NCBI GenBank assembly: GCA_954871525.1
Contig: OX940864.1
Location: 2,722,001-2,786,000 of the forward strand
Direction of reading: 5' to 3'
Length of the DNA stretch: 64,000 nucleotides
From: Parietaria judaica
Taxonomy: Eukaryota > Streptophyta > Magnoliopsida > Rosales > Urticaceae
Part shown: piece by piece, positions 1 through 8,962 of the stretch
Layout of the letters: each line of letters begins with the position of its first letter
Numbering within the stretch: the stretch's first letter is position 1
Translations under genes and position numbers: made by a program
The notes under the pieces: model-generated
Databases searched by the model: none
What the model was told of the DNA's origin: nothing
Seen by the model: only the letters and a program-made list of their open reading frames with translations

Positions 1-919
1 ATGCGATGCCCATTAATTGAGTGTGTTCGTGACACCTTTGATTTCTTATGGCTAAGAAATTATGTGAACACTCTTTTGAAAGTAACAGAGTTTCTCTCTC
101 TCTCTCTTATGTGACATCATAGATACAGAAAAACAAAATGTTATAAATTAACCTGTTATGTTATGTATCTATTCTTCCATAGAAATATATCTTGAGATGC
201 TGTTGTTTTTATATAGTGTGGCGTTATATATTCTATTATTCTACATATAAAAGTGTCATTGCAAGTTACGACTATATATGTGATATATAATTAGTGGTAA
301 CCGGTAACAATTCATAAATATGTCATCAATTTCTAGCTATCACTAAAATATATTTGTATACAAATCAATAACTCATAATCTCCACATTATATAAAACTAT
401 AATATATACAACTACAACAACACACATATGTGCATGGAAAGGCCATGCGTCTCAACGCCCCACTGGCAACAGACCCTAGAATCTTACAACACCAAAATTA
501 AATGCCAAAATAGCTTCATTCATCATCCATAGTTGTCAACTACTATATAGTATATTTACACAAAAAAATACATAGCAAGGAAGAAGACGACATAGCGTTA
601 CGTGATCAAATGGCTTCCAGCTAACTGGAAAATCTATATATATATATAAATGAAAAAATAGGGAGGAAAAAGATAAATATGAGATAATATGGATGATAGT
701 TTATTCCAGAGTAATATCAGATTCGACGAGACTCTAAAACCACGGGACAATTTCGGAAAAGATGGGAAAATTTCTAATTGCTTACGCAGCTGATTGATGC
801 GCAATTGTGAAATGCCTTAAAAAGAGCGACTTAATCCGCAACCGAGACGAAGACAACTAGAGCCGGGCCGGCGAGAAAAATTACAAGTGATTATATAAAT
901 ATACAAAGTAAAAAAGATA
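1..919. other. AT-rich flank, no gene seen
   Basis: This is AT-rich DNA with short TA and CT runs (for example around 640-650 and 92-107). I see no long reading frame, tRNA or recognisable transposon end. It ends at the 5-bp target duplication (920-924, ATATA) of the retrotransposon that follows. Confidence 0.6.
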
Positions 920-924
920 ATATA

Positions 925-1628
925 TGTTAAGGTCAGATTTGGTCAAATCTCTTCTTAACACCACCCTCTGTCGTTTGTGGAATAAACGACATAAAGCGAG
1001 AGGAGGATCGTTTGAAGAACCCAAGCCCGTGAAAGAATAAAGAAATTAAGGCCCAGCAAGCGAAGCCCACGAGAAGTCAGCATCCGATAAAGCCGGCCCA
1101 ACACCTCGTTGCAAAAAAAAAAAAGGAAGTTCATCGAGGAAAAGCTCTTCGGGAAAGCCAAATCGCGTTAAAAGAGGAGCTCATTTGAGATCGCGAGAAA
1201 GGAGGGAAGATTGGCTTATTCGGTTACAGATTTCGTGGGATATCCAACGCAAAATAAGGAAGGTCAACAACGATCATAGCGATTCAGAAGGGAACCCTAG
1301 CAAGATTTGGGGAATATTCTAGAAGACCTTCAAACCTATAAATACGAATGTAAAAACTAGCATAAAGGGGAGATTTTTCCAGGATTCAGTACCCATTGTT
1401 ATCGTGAATCTGAGAGAATAAATCCTGGAGTTTTCGAGTTCGCTTATATATAATATTCTCGATCTCCCAAGGGTGAGAGTGTGTAATCTTCGATTGTCCA
1501 AGCTATCAAACGGAAGAAACCGGGTCCTCTCGGAATCATAATAAATCAGAGATATTCGTATTGTTCATAATTATTTAACTATTTCGATTATCTTTGTGAC
1601 TGCACGGCGGTAAAAATCGCCCTCTACA
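925..1628 (+). repeat. 5' LTR of Tat-type element
   Basis: This 704-bp terminal repeat has TG...CA ends. It contains a TATA box (1337-1344) and AATAAA-type signals near 1418 and 1540, so U3-R-U5 can be placed roughly with R starting near 1370. The short frame read on the minus strand at 1319-1501 occurs identically in both LTRs and is not a gene. Confidence 0.97.
1337..1344 (+). promoter_or_regulatory. TATA box of the 5' LTR
   Basis: TATAAATA lies in the middle of the LTR, where the U3 promoter of plant Gypsy elements is expected. It would drive the genomic gag-pol RNA. The same box is in the 3' LTR at 12976-12983, directed toward the NHL gene region. Confidence 0.75.
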
Positions 1629-1631
1629 GTT

Positions 1632-1649
1632 TGGCGCCCACCGTGGGGC
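1632..1649 (+). other. Primer binding site
   Basis: TGGCGCCCACCGTGGGGC lies 3 bases after the 5' LTR. TGG would pair with the CCA end of a tRNA, as in retroelement minus-strand priming. I have not identified which tRNA it matches. Confidence 0.8.
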
Positions 1650-1697
1650 GTTGTTTCTTTCTATCGCACAGCCAGGAAATCGAAGGGAGGAAGGAGA

Positions 1698-4136
1698 ATG
1701 TCAGCCGGGGAAACCAGCTCCACCCAGGAGCAAACCATGCAGCGAACGCAACAGCAGCTGGCCGAGGCCATCGCAAAGATGACGGAGGTCACAAGCAGAG
1801 CCGAGGAGTCCGCCCGAAAGATAGAGGAGCAGGCCGCGGAGAACAGACGCCTCGCAAGCCTCCTAGAGCGCGCGGAGAGACCGCGCCCGACGAACCAGAT
1901 AGCAGAATCGGCCGCACGAGGGGCCGGGGGAAGCGCCAGCAGAGACACGGTGACGACGGACGCACCGGTAGGCATGTCAACCCCATCGCTCATCAGGAAC
2001 CTTTTCGACGCGGACGCAGTCCAGCCAACCACGGCGAATCGATTGGAGGACACGCCGGGGAACACACAGGGCAATGCGACGACGGACGTGGCGGCGAGAG
2101 TGGCCGAAGAGGTGGCCAAGGCGATGGCCTTAATGTCAGCAAAGATGGAGGCCAAACTCGGACAAGTCGCATCACAGGTGCACCAGGCGACGAGTTCGGC
2201 GCCAGAAATCGACAGGATGGTGCGGGAAGCCAGAATCACCCCATTCACGACGAGGATTCGGGGGATAGAGCTGGAGGAATTACCAAAGATCAGACTCACG
2301 ACATACAAAGGGGATACGGATCCCCATACACACGTAAAGTCATTCCGAATCGCGACGGACCACATCGGGGGCGAGGAGGTCCGGAAGGAAGCCATCTTGT
2401 GCAGACTTTTCATCGCGAGTTTGCAGGGTCGCGCCAGCGACTGGTTCGCAAGATTAACGCCGGGCTCCATCAACACCTCCGACGAGTTGGTCGCCCTCTT
2501 CTTAAAACACTTCTCCATCTACGTACAGACGGAGCTGACGGTATCCCACCTCTTCGACGTCAAGCAAGGGAAGAATGAATCTCTTCGGCAATACATAGAG
2601 AAATTCAAGAACGTCATGTTCCGAATCCCGAAGATCGAGGACGTCGTCTCGGTCCAAGCTCTGAAGCATGGCTTGTACTACCAATCTCCGTTCAACGACG
2701 AACTGTGCGTCTCGCTGCCAAACTCGATAGAGGACGCGCTCCACAAAGCGACAATCTACATGGACATGGAGGAAAATAAGGCGATAAAGAAAAGGCTAGA
2801 AGAGGAAGCTGAAGGCAGAACCAGGCCAGAAAGGAAGGAAACTAGAGACGGACGAGAGGGATCGTCGTCCAGGATAAGGAAAGAAGGGGAACGACGAGAT
2901 CGGAGAAGTAGAGACGGGGCCGACGAGCGAAGGATCAGGGAAAGCCTTGGACACGGAGTCTACCAGATGGACGGAAAGAAAGAGGCGCCCGGCAACCGCG
3001 AAGGCAATCGGCAGGAGGAACTCCCACAAGGAAACTCACAACCAGGATACCTCCCGAGCAACCAGGGAAGCTTTCCGGAGAATCGAGGAGGTTACTCTGG
3101 CAACCGAGGAGGCTATTCTGGAGGCCGAGGAGGATTTTCGGGTGGCCGAGGAGGTCATTCCGGCGGCCGAGGCAGCTACGAGAGAAAGCCTTGGCCGAGA
3201 GACATGAGCAAGTACTGCTCTTTCCACGAATACCACGGTCATGCGACCGACGAGTGTGCCACTCTGAAGAGGATGATCCAAAGGAGGATCGAGCAGGGGG
3301 AATTCCAAGACGTCACCCAAAAGCCCACTCAGCCATGGAACAACGACAACCGATCGTGGCCGAACAAGCGGGAGGCGCAGGCACAGCGCGCGGGAGGAAA
3401 CCAGGAGGCCCCCAAAAGAAGCCTCACGATCGAGGAAGCATCGGGGGAACGCCCGAACGATGGGAGATCAGCCGCAAGACCAAGGATCGACCTGATCATG
3501 GGAGGATCCCGCCTCTGCGAAGATTCCATCAACAGCATCAAGGCCTACCAACGCAGAGGGAAGGAGTCCGCTCAGGAAGATGCGCGGATGATCGGTCAGA
3601 AGACGACGATAGAGTTCGTCGACGAAGAAGTATGCGCAGACAAGCACGACGACGCCCTAGTTTTAGAGCTCAACATAGGAGGATGCGACGTTGCTCGCGT
3701 CCTCGTCGACAATGGAAGCTCGGTTGACGTCATCACTTACGATTGTCTAACACGAATGGAGATCGAAGATTTGGCCATCGGAGGCCATCCGCGCAAGGTG
3801 TCTGGTTTCAACGGAGACGTAGCTATCTCGCTGGGAACGGTGAATCTTCCCGTCTACGCCGGAACCGTCCATCGGATGACCGAGTTCATGGTATTGGACG
3901 TGCGATCGCATTTCAACGTAATCCTCGGGAGACCATGGATTCATTCGATGAAGGCCGTCCCGTCCACATATCACCGATGCATAAAATTCCCCGGACGGGT
4001 AGAAGGAACCATCGATGAAGTCCGAGGAAGCGGCGAAGCCTATCGCATCTGTTACATGATGCACTTCCGAGCAATGAGTGCGCCCAAGGACGTCCAGAAG
4101 GCTGAGTGCAGCGGCAGCAAGCCAGCCGCTCAATAG
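1698..4136 (+). CDS. Gag-protease polyprotein of Tat-type retrotransposon
   Basis: This 812-residue frame encodes the capsid protein and aspartic protease. The start is the first ATG after the primer site. The N-terminus is Gln/Glu/Ala-rich and probably helical. The retrotransposon gag domain spans about residues 205-335, with motifs GRASDWFARL and LRQYIEKF. A basic, charged stretch follows (about 360-430). Next are GG/RG-rich repeats of about 8 residues (460-492, of the type GYSGGRGG). A zinc-knuckle-like motif, CSFHEYHGHATDEC, lies at about 505-518. The protease core, with VLVDNGSS as the catalytic Asp motif, is at about 665-680. The frame ends in CAA TAG. It is in phase with pol, and no other stop intervenes until 7527. 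The protease sits in the gag frame, as in several Tat/Ogre-type elements. Confidence 0.93.
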   Translation: MSAGETSSTQEQTMQRTQQQLAEAIAKMTEVTSRAEESARKIEEQAAENRRLASLLERAERPRPTNQIAESAARGAGGSASRDTVTTDAPVGMSTPSLIRNLFDADAVQPTTANRLEDTPGNTQGNATTDVAARVAEEVAKAMALMSAKMEAKLGQVASQVHQATSSAPEIDRMVREARITPFTTRIRGIELEELPKIRLTTYKGDTDPHTHVKSFRIATDHIGGEEVRKEAILCRLFIASLQGRASDWFARLTPGSINTSDELVALFLKHFSIYVQTELTVSHLFDVKQGKNESLRQYIEKFKNVMFRIPKIEDVVSVQALKHGLYYQSPFNDELCVSLPNSIEDALHKATIYMDMEENKAIKKRLEEEAEGRTRPERKETRDGREGSSSRIRKEGERRDRRSRDGADERRIRESLGHGVYQMDGKKEAPGNREGNRQEELPQGNSQPGYLPSNQGSFPENRGGYSGNRGGYSGGRGGFSGGRGGHSGGRGSYERKPWPRDMSKYCSFHEYHGHATDECATLKRMIQRRIEQGEFQDVTQKPTQPWNNDNRSWPNKREAQAQRAGGNQEAPKRSLTIEEASGERPNDGRSAARPRIDLIMGGSRLCEDSINSIKAYQRRGKESAQEDARMIGQKTTIEFVDEEVCADKHDDALVLELNIGGCDVARVLVDNGSSVDVITYDCLTRMEIEDLAIGGHPRKVSGFNGDVAISLGTVNLPVYAGTVHRMTEFMVLDVRSHFNVILGRPWIHSMKAVPSTYHRCIKFPGRVEGTIDEVRGSGEAYRICYMMHFRAMSAPKDVQKAECSGSKPAAQ

Positions 4137-7100
4137 CAGCTAGCCGCGTCTGCTCCGCCTCCACCATCGGCGATCAGGAGGAAGCGACGCAGGAAAAAAG
4201 GAAAAGGAGGACCCTCAGGCACCCCCAAGATCCTCAACGCGGAAGACGTGGACGACCGAACGGCCGAAGAAAGACTAGGAGGCCCGCAGCTCGAAGAGGT
4301 AGAACAAGTTTGCATCGATGACTCCGATCCAACCCGAACCGTCGGTATAGGCGCAGGACTCGAGCCAAATATCAAAGCGCAGCTGATCGAATTCCTGAAG
4401 AAGAACCAAAGAAGCTTCGCATGGTCTCACGAAGACATGCCCGGGATCGATCCGACAATGGTCACCCACCGGCTCAACACGGACCCCGGGCACAAGCCCG
4501 TCATACAGAAGCGAAGAAAGATGGCCTCCGACCGGAACAAGATCATCAACGACGAAGTAGACAAGCTGCTCGCTATGGGGACCATCAGGGAGGTAAAATA
4601 TCCCCAGTGGTTAGCCAACACCGTTGTGGTTAAAAAGAAGAATGGCAAGTGGAGAGTGTGCGTCGACTTCACGGATCTCAACAAAGCATGCCCGAAGGAC
4701 AGCTTCCCGATGCCGAACATCGATCGCCTTGTCGAAGCCACTTACGGATACGAGCTCTTAAGCTTCATGGATGCCTATTCAGGCTACCACCAGATCCGAA
4801 TGCATCCAGACGACGAAGAGAAGACAGCCTTCGTCAGCGAAAGAGGAACCTACTGCTACAAGGTTATGCCTTTCGGTCTGAAAAATGCCGGGGCGACCTA
4901 CCAGAGGCTAATGACGAAGATGTTCCACGAGCAGATCGGGAAGAGCATGGAGGTATACATCGACGACATGGTCGTCAAATCTCTAAAAGCGGCAATGCAC
5001 GTGGAGCACTTGGAGGAATGCTTCGGCGTCCTCAACAAACACCAGATGAAGCTGAACCCCACTAAGTGCACCTTCGGCGTCTCATCCGGGAAATTTTTAG
5101 GTCAGATGGTCACCCGAAGAGGAATCGAAGCAAACCCCGAACAGGTCGAAGCCATTCAGAGCATGCCATCGCCAAGAAACCGGCGAGAGGTTCAGAAGCT
5201 GACAGGAAGGATCAACGCGCTAAGGCGGTTCATCTCACGGCAAGCGGACCGAACTCTTCTATTCTACGAGCTGTTGAGGAAAAACAAGAAGTTCGAATGG
5301 ACCGACAAGTGCGAAGAAGCTTTCCAAGCACTAAAGACCTATCTATCGTCGCCGCCCGTTATGACGAAGCCAGAACCCGGAGAGCCGCTCTACCTGTACA
5401 TCGCCGTGTCCGATCAAGCAATAAGCCAGGTGCTAGTTCGAGAGGAGAAAGAGGAGCAAAGGCCAGTCTCGTACATCAGCAGAAAGCTCCTCGACGCCGA
5501 AACGAGGTATCCCACTATCGAGAAGCTAGCGTTAGCCGTATACGACGCATCGGAGAGACTACGTTTCCACTTCCAAGCCCACACAATCATCGTTATGACG
5601 GACAGGCCGATTCGCTCCATCATTCAAAGCCCGAACCAATCCGGCAGAATCACGAAGTGGAACATAAAGCTAGGAGCATACGACATCGAATACCAATTGC
5701 GGACGAGTCTGAAGTCGCAAGTATTGGCCGATTTCCTTATCGAGCTACCTAGGGAGCCCGTGGAGCTGAGTGATGAGGCCGGCACTTGGAAACTCTGCGT
5801 CGACGGATCGGCGACTTCGATGGGATCGGGAATCGGGGTCCGGCTCATCTCCCCGATGGGAGAAGTGATCGAGAAGGCCTGCCGCCTCGCCTATCGCTCT
5901 ACCAACAACGAAGCGGAATATGAGGCGCTCATCGTCGGGATGCAATCAGCCACGGCCATCGGAGTAAAGAGTTTGAACGCCTTTTCGGATTCTCAGCTAG
6001 TCGTAAAGCAAGTCAGCGGAGAGTACGAAACGAACGACGAAAGAATGGAGGCCTACGCTGGGATTGTCAGGTCTCTCGAGAAGAAGTTCGATTTCTTCAC
6101 TTTAACACAAGTGTCCAGAGGAGACAACAACCACGCGGACGCCTTGGCGAGCCTGGGGTCGACCACCCAGATAGGAGAGCTCCGATCGATTACGGTAGAA
6201 ACGCTTCAGACGCCTAGCATCAAGAGAAGCGAAGGGCCCGAAAAGAAGAAGCTAAAAGTAAGCGAAGAAGAACAAACCAACGAGGAGGACAGCACTCGTG
6301 ACAGCGACGACGTCCAGAAGGAAAACAACGAAGAAACTCAGCTCATAGCGGGAGAAGAGAGCGAGGACGAAGAATCCGGAATAATAGAAGAGACCGAAGA
6401 CGAAGATTGGCGGACCCCCATCCGAGCATATTTGGTCGAAGGAAAGCTACCCGAAGATCGACAAGAGGCGCGGAAAATAAAGACTAAGAGCTCTCGATAC
6501 ACGATCATAGACCGAAGGCTTTATTTCAGAAGCCTCGTAGGCCCCTACCTACGCTGTCTAGGCAAAGAAGAGGCGAACTACGTCATGGAAGAAATCCACA
6601 GCGGAGAGTGCGGTAACCACTCAGGCGGACGCAACCTATTGAGAAAAGCCAAGCTACAAGGTTTTTTCTGGGAAACAATGCGAGCGGATTGCACCAACCA
6701 CGCCAGGAAGTGCGAGAAATGCCAGCGACACGCCCCAGCAATCAACTGCCCGGCCGAAGAACTATCGGTAGTATCGGTGCCTTACCCCTTCATGAAGTGG
6801 TCCATGGACATCGTCGGTCCTATGCCAATCAGAGCAAAACAGAAGAGATTCATGCTGGTGGTCACGGACTTCTTCACCAAATGGACCGAAGCCGAAGCCT
6901 ACGCCAATATCAAGGATTCCGATGTCGAAAGTTACGTTTGGAAGAACGTAATCACTCGCTTCGGACTCCCCAGGGAGATAATCGCAGACAACGGGTCACA
7001 GTTCATCTCGAAGAAGTTCAGAGATTTCTGCGCACGATGGAGGATAAAGCTAAACACTTCGACGCCAAGATATCCTCAGGGGAACGGAAACGCCGAAGCA

Positions 7101-7529
7101 ATCAATCGAACGATCACCGACAACCTCAAGAAGCGGCTCGACAAGAAGAAAGGGCTATGGGCAGATGAACTCCCTGGAGTACTTTGGGCTTATCGGACAA
7201 CGCCGCACTCAGCCACCGGAGAAACTCCTTTTGCTCTAGCATTTGGGGTGGAAGCGGTGATCCCGGCGGAAGTAGGAGTCCCCAGTTTCCGGCGATCCTG
7301 GGCACCAAACCACGGAGAAGACAATAACCAGGACCTGCTTCACCAGCTCGACCATATAGACGAAAGACGGGAGCGAGCCAGAGTTCATATAGCAAACTAC
7401 CAGAACACCATCGCACGCTTCTACAATAAAAAGGTGCGACCGAGAAGGTTCCGAGTCGGAGAGCTGGTCCTCAGAAGGGTGTTCCAGAACACAGCCGAGC
7501 TTAACGCGGGAAAGCTAGGTGAAAGCTAG
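4137..7529 (+). CDS. Pol: RT, dual RNase H, integrase (in phase after gag TAG)
   Basis: This frame is open from the codon after the gag stop to a TAG at 7527-7529. It has no obvious ATG near its start; the first part (from 4137) is Pro/Lys/Arg-rich. Reverse transcriptase occupies about 4590-5180, with catalytic YIDD at 4956-4967 and MPFGLKNAGATYQR upstream. A first RNase H-like segment (about 5340-5760) looks degenerate at its active site, reading YIAVSDQAIS. A second, intact-looking RNase H (about 5797-6170) has CVDGSA, NNEAEYEAL, FSDSQLVV and NHADALA, which is the Tat dual-RNase H arrangement. An acidic linker follows. Integrase has a His/Cys zinc-binding segment (about 6595-6735) and a D,D,E core (MDIVGP, ADNGSQF, NGNAEAINR). 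The frame stops at the start of the C-terminal GPY/F module. The same phase stays open for 39 more codons to TAA at 7647-7649. Translation probably needs readthrough of TAG 4134-4136. Confidence 0.93.
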   Translation, partial: QLAASAPPPPSAIRRKRRRKKGKGGPSGTPKILNAEDVDDRTAEERLGGPQLEEVEQVCIDDSDPTRTVGIGAGLEPNIKAQLIEFLKKNQRSFAWSHEDMPGIDPTMVTHRLNTDPGHKPVIQKRRKMASDRNKIINDEVDKLLAMGTIREVKYPQWLANTVVVKKKNGKWRVCVDFTDLNKACPKDSFPMPNIDRLVEATYGYELLSFMDAYSGYHQIRMHPDDEEKTAFVSERGTYCYKVMPFGLKNAGATYQRLMTKMFHEQIGKSMEVYIDDMVVKSLKAAMHVEHLEECFGVLNKHQMKLNPTKCTFGVSSGKFLGQMVTRRGIEANPEQVEAIQSMPSPRNRREVQKLTGRINALRRFISRQADRTLLFYELLRKNKKFEWTDKCEEAFQALKTYLSSPPVMTKPEPGEPLYLYIAVSDQAISQVLVREEKEEQRPVSYISRKLLDAETRYPTIEKLALAVYDASERLRFHFQAHTIIVMTDRPIRSIIQSPNQSGRITKWNIKLGAYDIEYQLRTSLKSQVLADFLIELPREPVELSDEAGTWKLCVDGSATSMGSGIGVRLISPMGEVIEKACRLAYRSTNNEAEYEALIVGMQSATAIGVKSLNAFSDSQLVVKQVSGEYETNDERMEAYAGIVRSLEKKFDFFTLTQVSRGDNNHADALASLGSTTQIGELRSITVETLQTPSIKRSEGPEKKKLKVSEEEQTNEEDSTRDSDDVQKENNEETQLIAGEESEDEESGIIEETEDEDWRTPIRAYLVEGKLPEDRQEARKIKTKSSRYTIIDRRLYFRSLVGPYLRCLGKEEANYVMEEIHSGECGNHSGGRNLLRKAKLQGFFWETMRADCTNHARKCEKCQRHAPAINCPAEELSVVSVPYPFMKWSMDIVGPMPIRAKQKRFMLVVTDFFTKWTEAEAYANIKDSDVESYVWKNVITRFGLPREIIADNGSQFISKKFRDFCARWRIKLNTSTPRYPQGNGNAEAINRTITDNLKKRLDKKKGLWADELPGVLWAYRTTPHSATGETPFALAFGVEAVIPAEVGVPSFRRSWAPNHGEDNNQDLLHQLDHIDERRERARVHIANYQNTIARFYNKKVRPRRFRVGELVLRRVFQNTAELNAGKLGES

Positions 7530-7649
7530 GAAGGCCCTTATACCGTGACCCACATCGTCAAGCCAGGGGTATACGAACTCAAGAACACCGATGGAGTCAA
7601 GGTCATAAGAAGGTGGAATGTCAAGCACTTGAAGAAATTCTACCAATAA
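7530..7649 (+). pseudogene. Cut-off C-terminal tail of integrase
   Basis: Behind the TAG at 7527-7529 the integrase frame continues without frameshift to TAA 7647-7649. It encodes EGPYTVTHIV and a tail ending HLKKFYQ. This is the GPY/F module normally fused to integrase, so the TAG looks like a single-base nonsense change at the usual conserved Trp before EGPY. The context (TAG GAA GG) lacks a known readthrough signal. This copy may therefore be defective for integration unless complemented. Confidence 0.8.
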
Positions 7650-7936
7650 AGGACGTCATCGGCGCCTTACGATTTTCGGTTTTTTTTTTTTTAGTTAAGA
7701 TTTCTTTTCTATTTTTCTTAAGTCTTTCCATTTTATTCTAAGTTTATTTAACAGGGGACTCCCGACCCTACTTGTTCGGGATCCGCACGATTGGATCCGG
7801 CTTTATTCAATGCAACATGGAGTACTCTTCCCTCGCGAGCCGCACCCATTGGGGGACTCGAAGGGTTTAACGAGGCTCGTCTCTTAAGACAATATTCTAT
7901 CGCAGATTCAAATAAACACGTATCACGAAAAAAAAA

Positions 7937-8314
7937 GTCAGTGCCAAGCACTTAATCGCGACAGAGCCCGGTGCATACCGACAAGCTCATCGCCAGCAAA
8001 GTCAGTGCCAAGCACTTAATCGCGACAGAGCCCGGTGCATACCGACAAGCTCATCGCCAGCAAAGTCAGTGCCAAGCACTTAATCGCGACAGAGCCCGGT
8101 GCATACCGACAAGCTCATCGCCAGCAAAGTCAGTGCCAAGCACTTAATCGCGACAGAGCCCGGTGCATACCGACAAGCTCATCGCCAGCAAAGTCAGTGC
8201 CAAGCACTTAATCGCGACAGAGCCCAGTGCATACTGACAAGCTCATCGCCAGCAAAATCAGTGCCAAGCACTTCGTCGCGACAGAGCCCGGTGCACACCG
8301 ACAAGCTCATCGCC

Positions 8315-8315
<1 letters not shown>
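7937..8315 (+). repeat. 64-bp tandem array (about 5.9 copies) plus A31
   Basis: Units start at 7937, 8001, 8065, 8129, 8193 and 8257. The first copies are nearly identical and the last is slightly diverged and truncated. An uninterrupted run of 31 A follows (8316-8346). The array sits between pol and the antisense genes, where Tat/Ogre-type elements often carry tandem repeats that can seed satellite DNA. A 135-codon frame across it is a by-product of a repeat period that is not a multiple of three. Confidence 0.93.
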
Positions 8316-8347
<32 letters not shown>

Positions 8348-8465
8348 GGAGCACACATACTCCCATACTTCATCGGTAGCGTACGAAAGTCACAGATTTT
8401 ATTAATAAAACTTCGTTACAAATACAATACTTTATACAAGTCTATCCAGACGCAGCAGGGGAAGG

Positions 8466-8756
8466 TCAATCCTCCCGAACAACCCTATCGGCAATTTGTT
8501 CTATAACGAACTCCCCATTCTCGGAGAGGACGTCCCGAAGAAGATCTTCTACAGCGGCATAATTTACGGGCCTCAGCATCATAAATTCGATCACGTAGGC
8601 CGAAGAAGGACTAAAGGGAGTCTCGTCGACCGTGACTCCGGAAAGAGAGGCAGCCGCACGCCTTACCATATCTTGGACAAACTCCTCGAGGATGGCGGGA
8701 TGTTCTTCGTCGATCGCAAGAAAAGAAGCTAGCACATCCTCGTAGTAAAATGACAT
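8466..8756 (-). CDS. Small acidic antisense ORF in Tat element, unknown
   Basis: This 96-codon ATG-to-stop frame lies on the strand opposite gag-pol, downstream of the larger antisense gene. The product is acidic and predicted helical, beginning MSFYYEDVLASFLAIDEEHP. It has a hydrophobic stretch around EFMMLRPVNYAAVEDLL. I recognise no domain. It could be a separate small gene or an exon of a longer antisense transcript. It is separated from the larger antisense frame by that frame's own stop codon (8963-8965). Whether it is translated is unknown. Confidence 0.4.
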   Translation of the reverse strand: MSFYYEDVLASFLAIDEEHPAILEEFVQDMVRRAAASLSGVTVDETPFSPSSAYVIEFMMLRPVNYAAVEDLLRDVLSENGEFVIEQIADRVVRED

Positions 8757-8962
8757 TGTCGGCGAGGAGGTATAGAAGAATTCGTCACCCCAAGGAAAGA
8801 AGTTTAGCCAGGAAGTAATGACAGGAACACAAAAGAAGCAACAAGTGCGGAAACGACAAGTTAAAGCTAAAGAAAGGTCTCTTCATTGATAAAATCCCTC
8901 AAAGGAGTTACAACGGAAAGACAATGCAAACAAATGTACATAGGAAAGCTGTGAGAAAAGGC

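Noticed and set aside
1319..1501. 60-codon minus-strand frame, repeated at 12958-13140
   Set aside because: It lies wholly inside both LTRs across promoter and R/U5 sequence and is identical because the LTRs are.
7518..7532. Second programmed readthrough site at TAG 7527-7529
   Set aside because: The following bases GAA GGC do not fit a known readthrough motif, and the codon replaces a residue normally conserved in the integrase tail.
7937..8315. CRISPR-like repeat array
   Set aside because: Direct 64-bp repeats have no unique spacers and lie inside a plant retrotransposon.
8099..8506. 135-codon plus-strand frame
   Set aside because: It runs through the tandem array and the poly-A run; the translation is only the repeat read in shifting phases.
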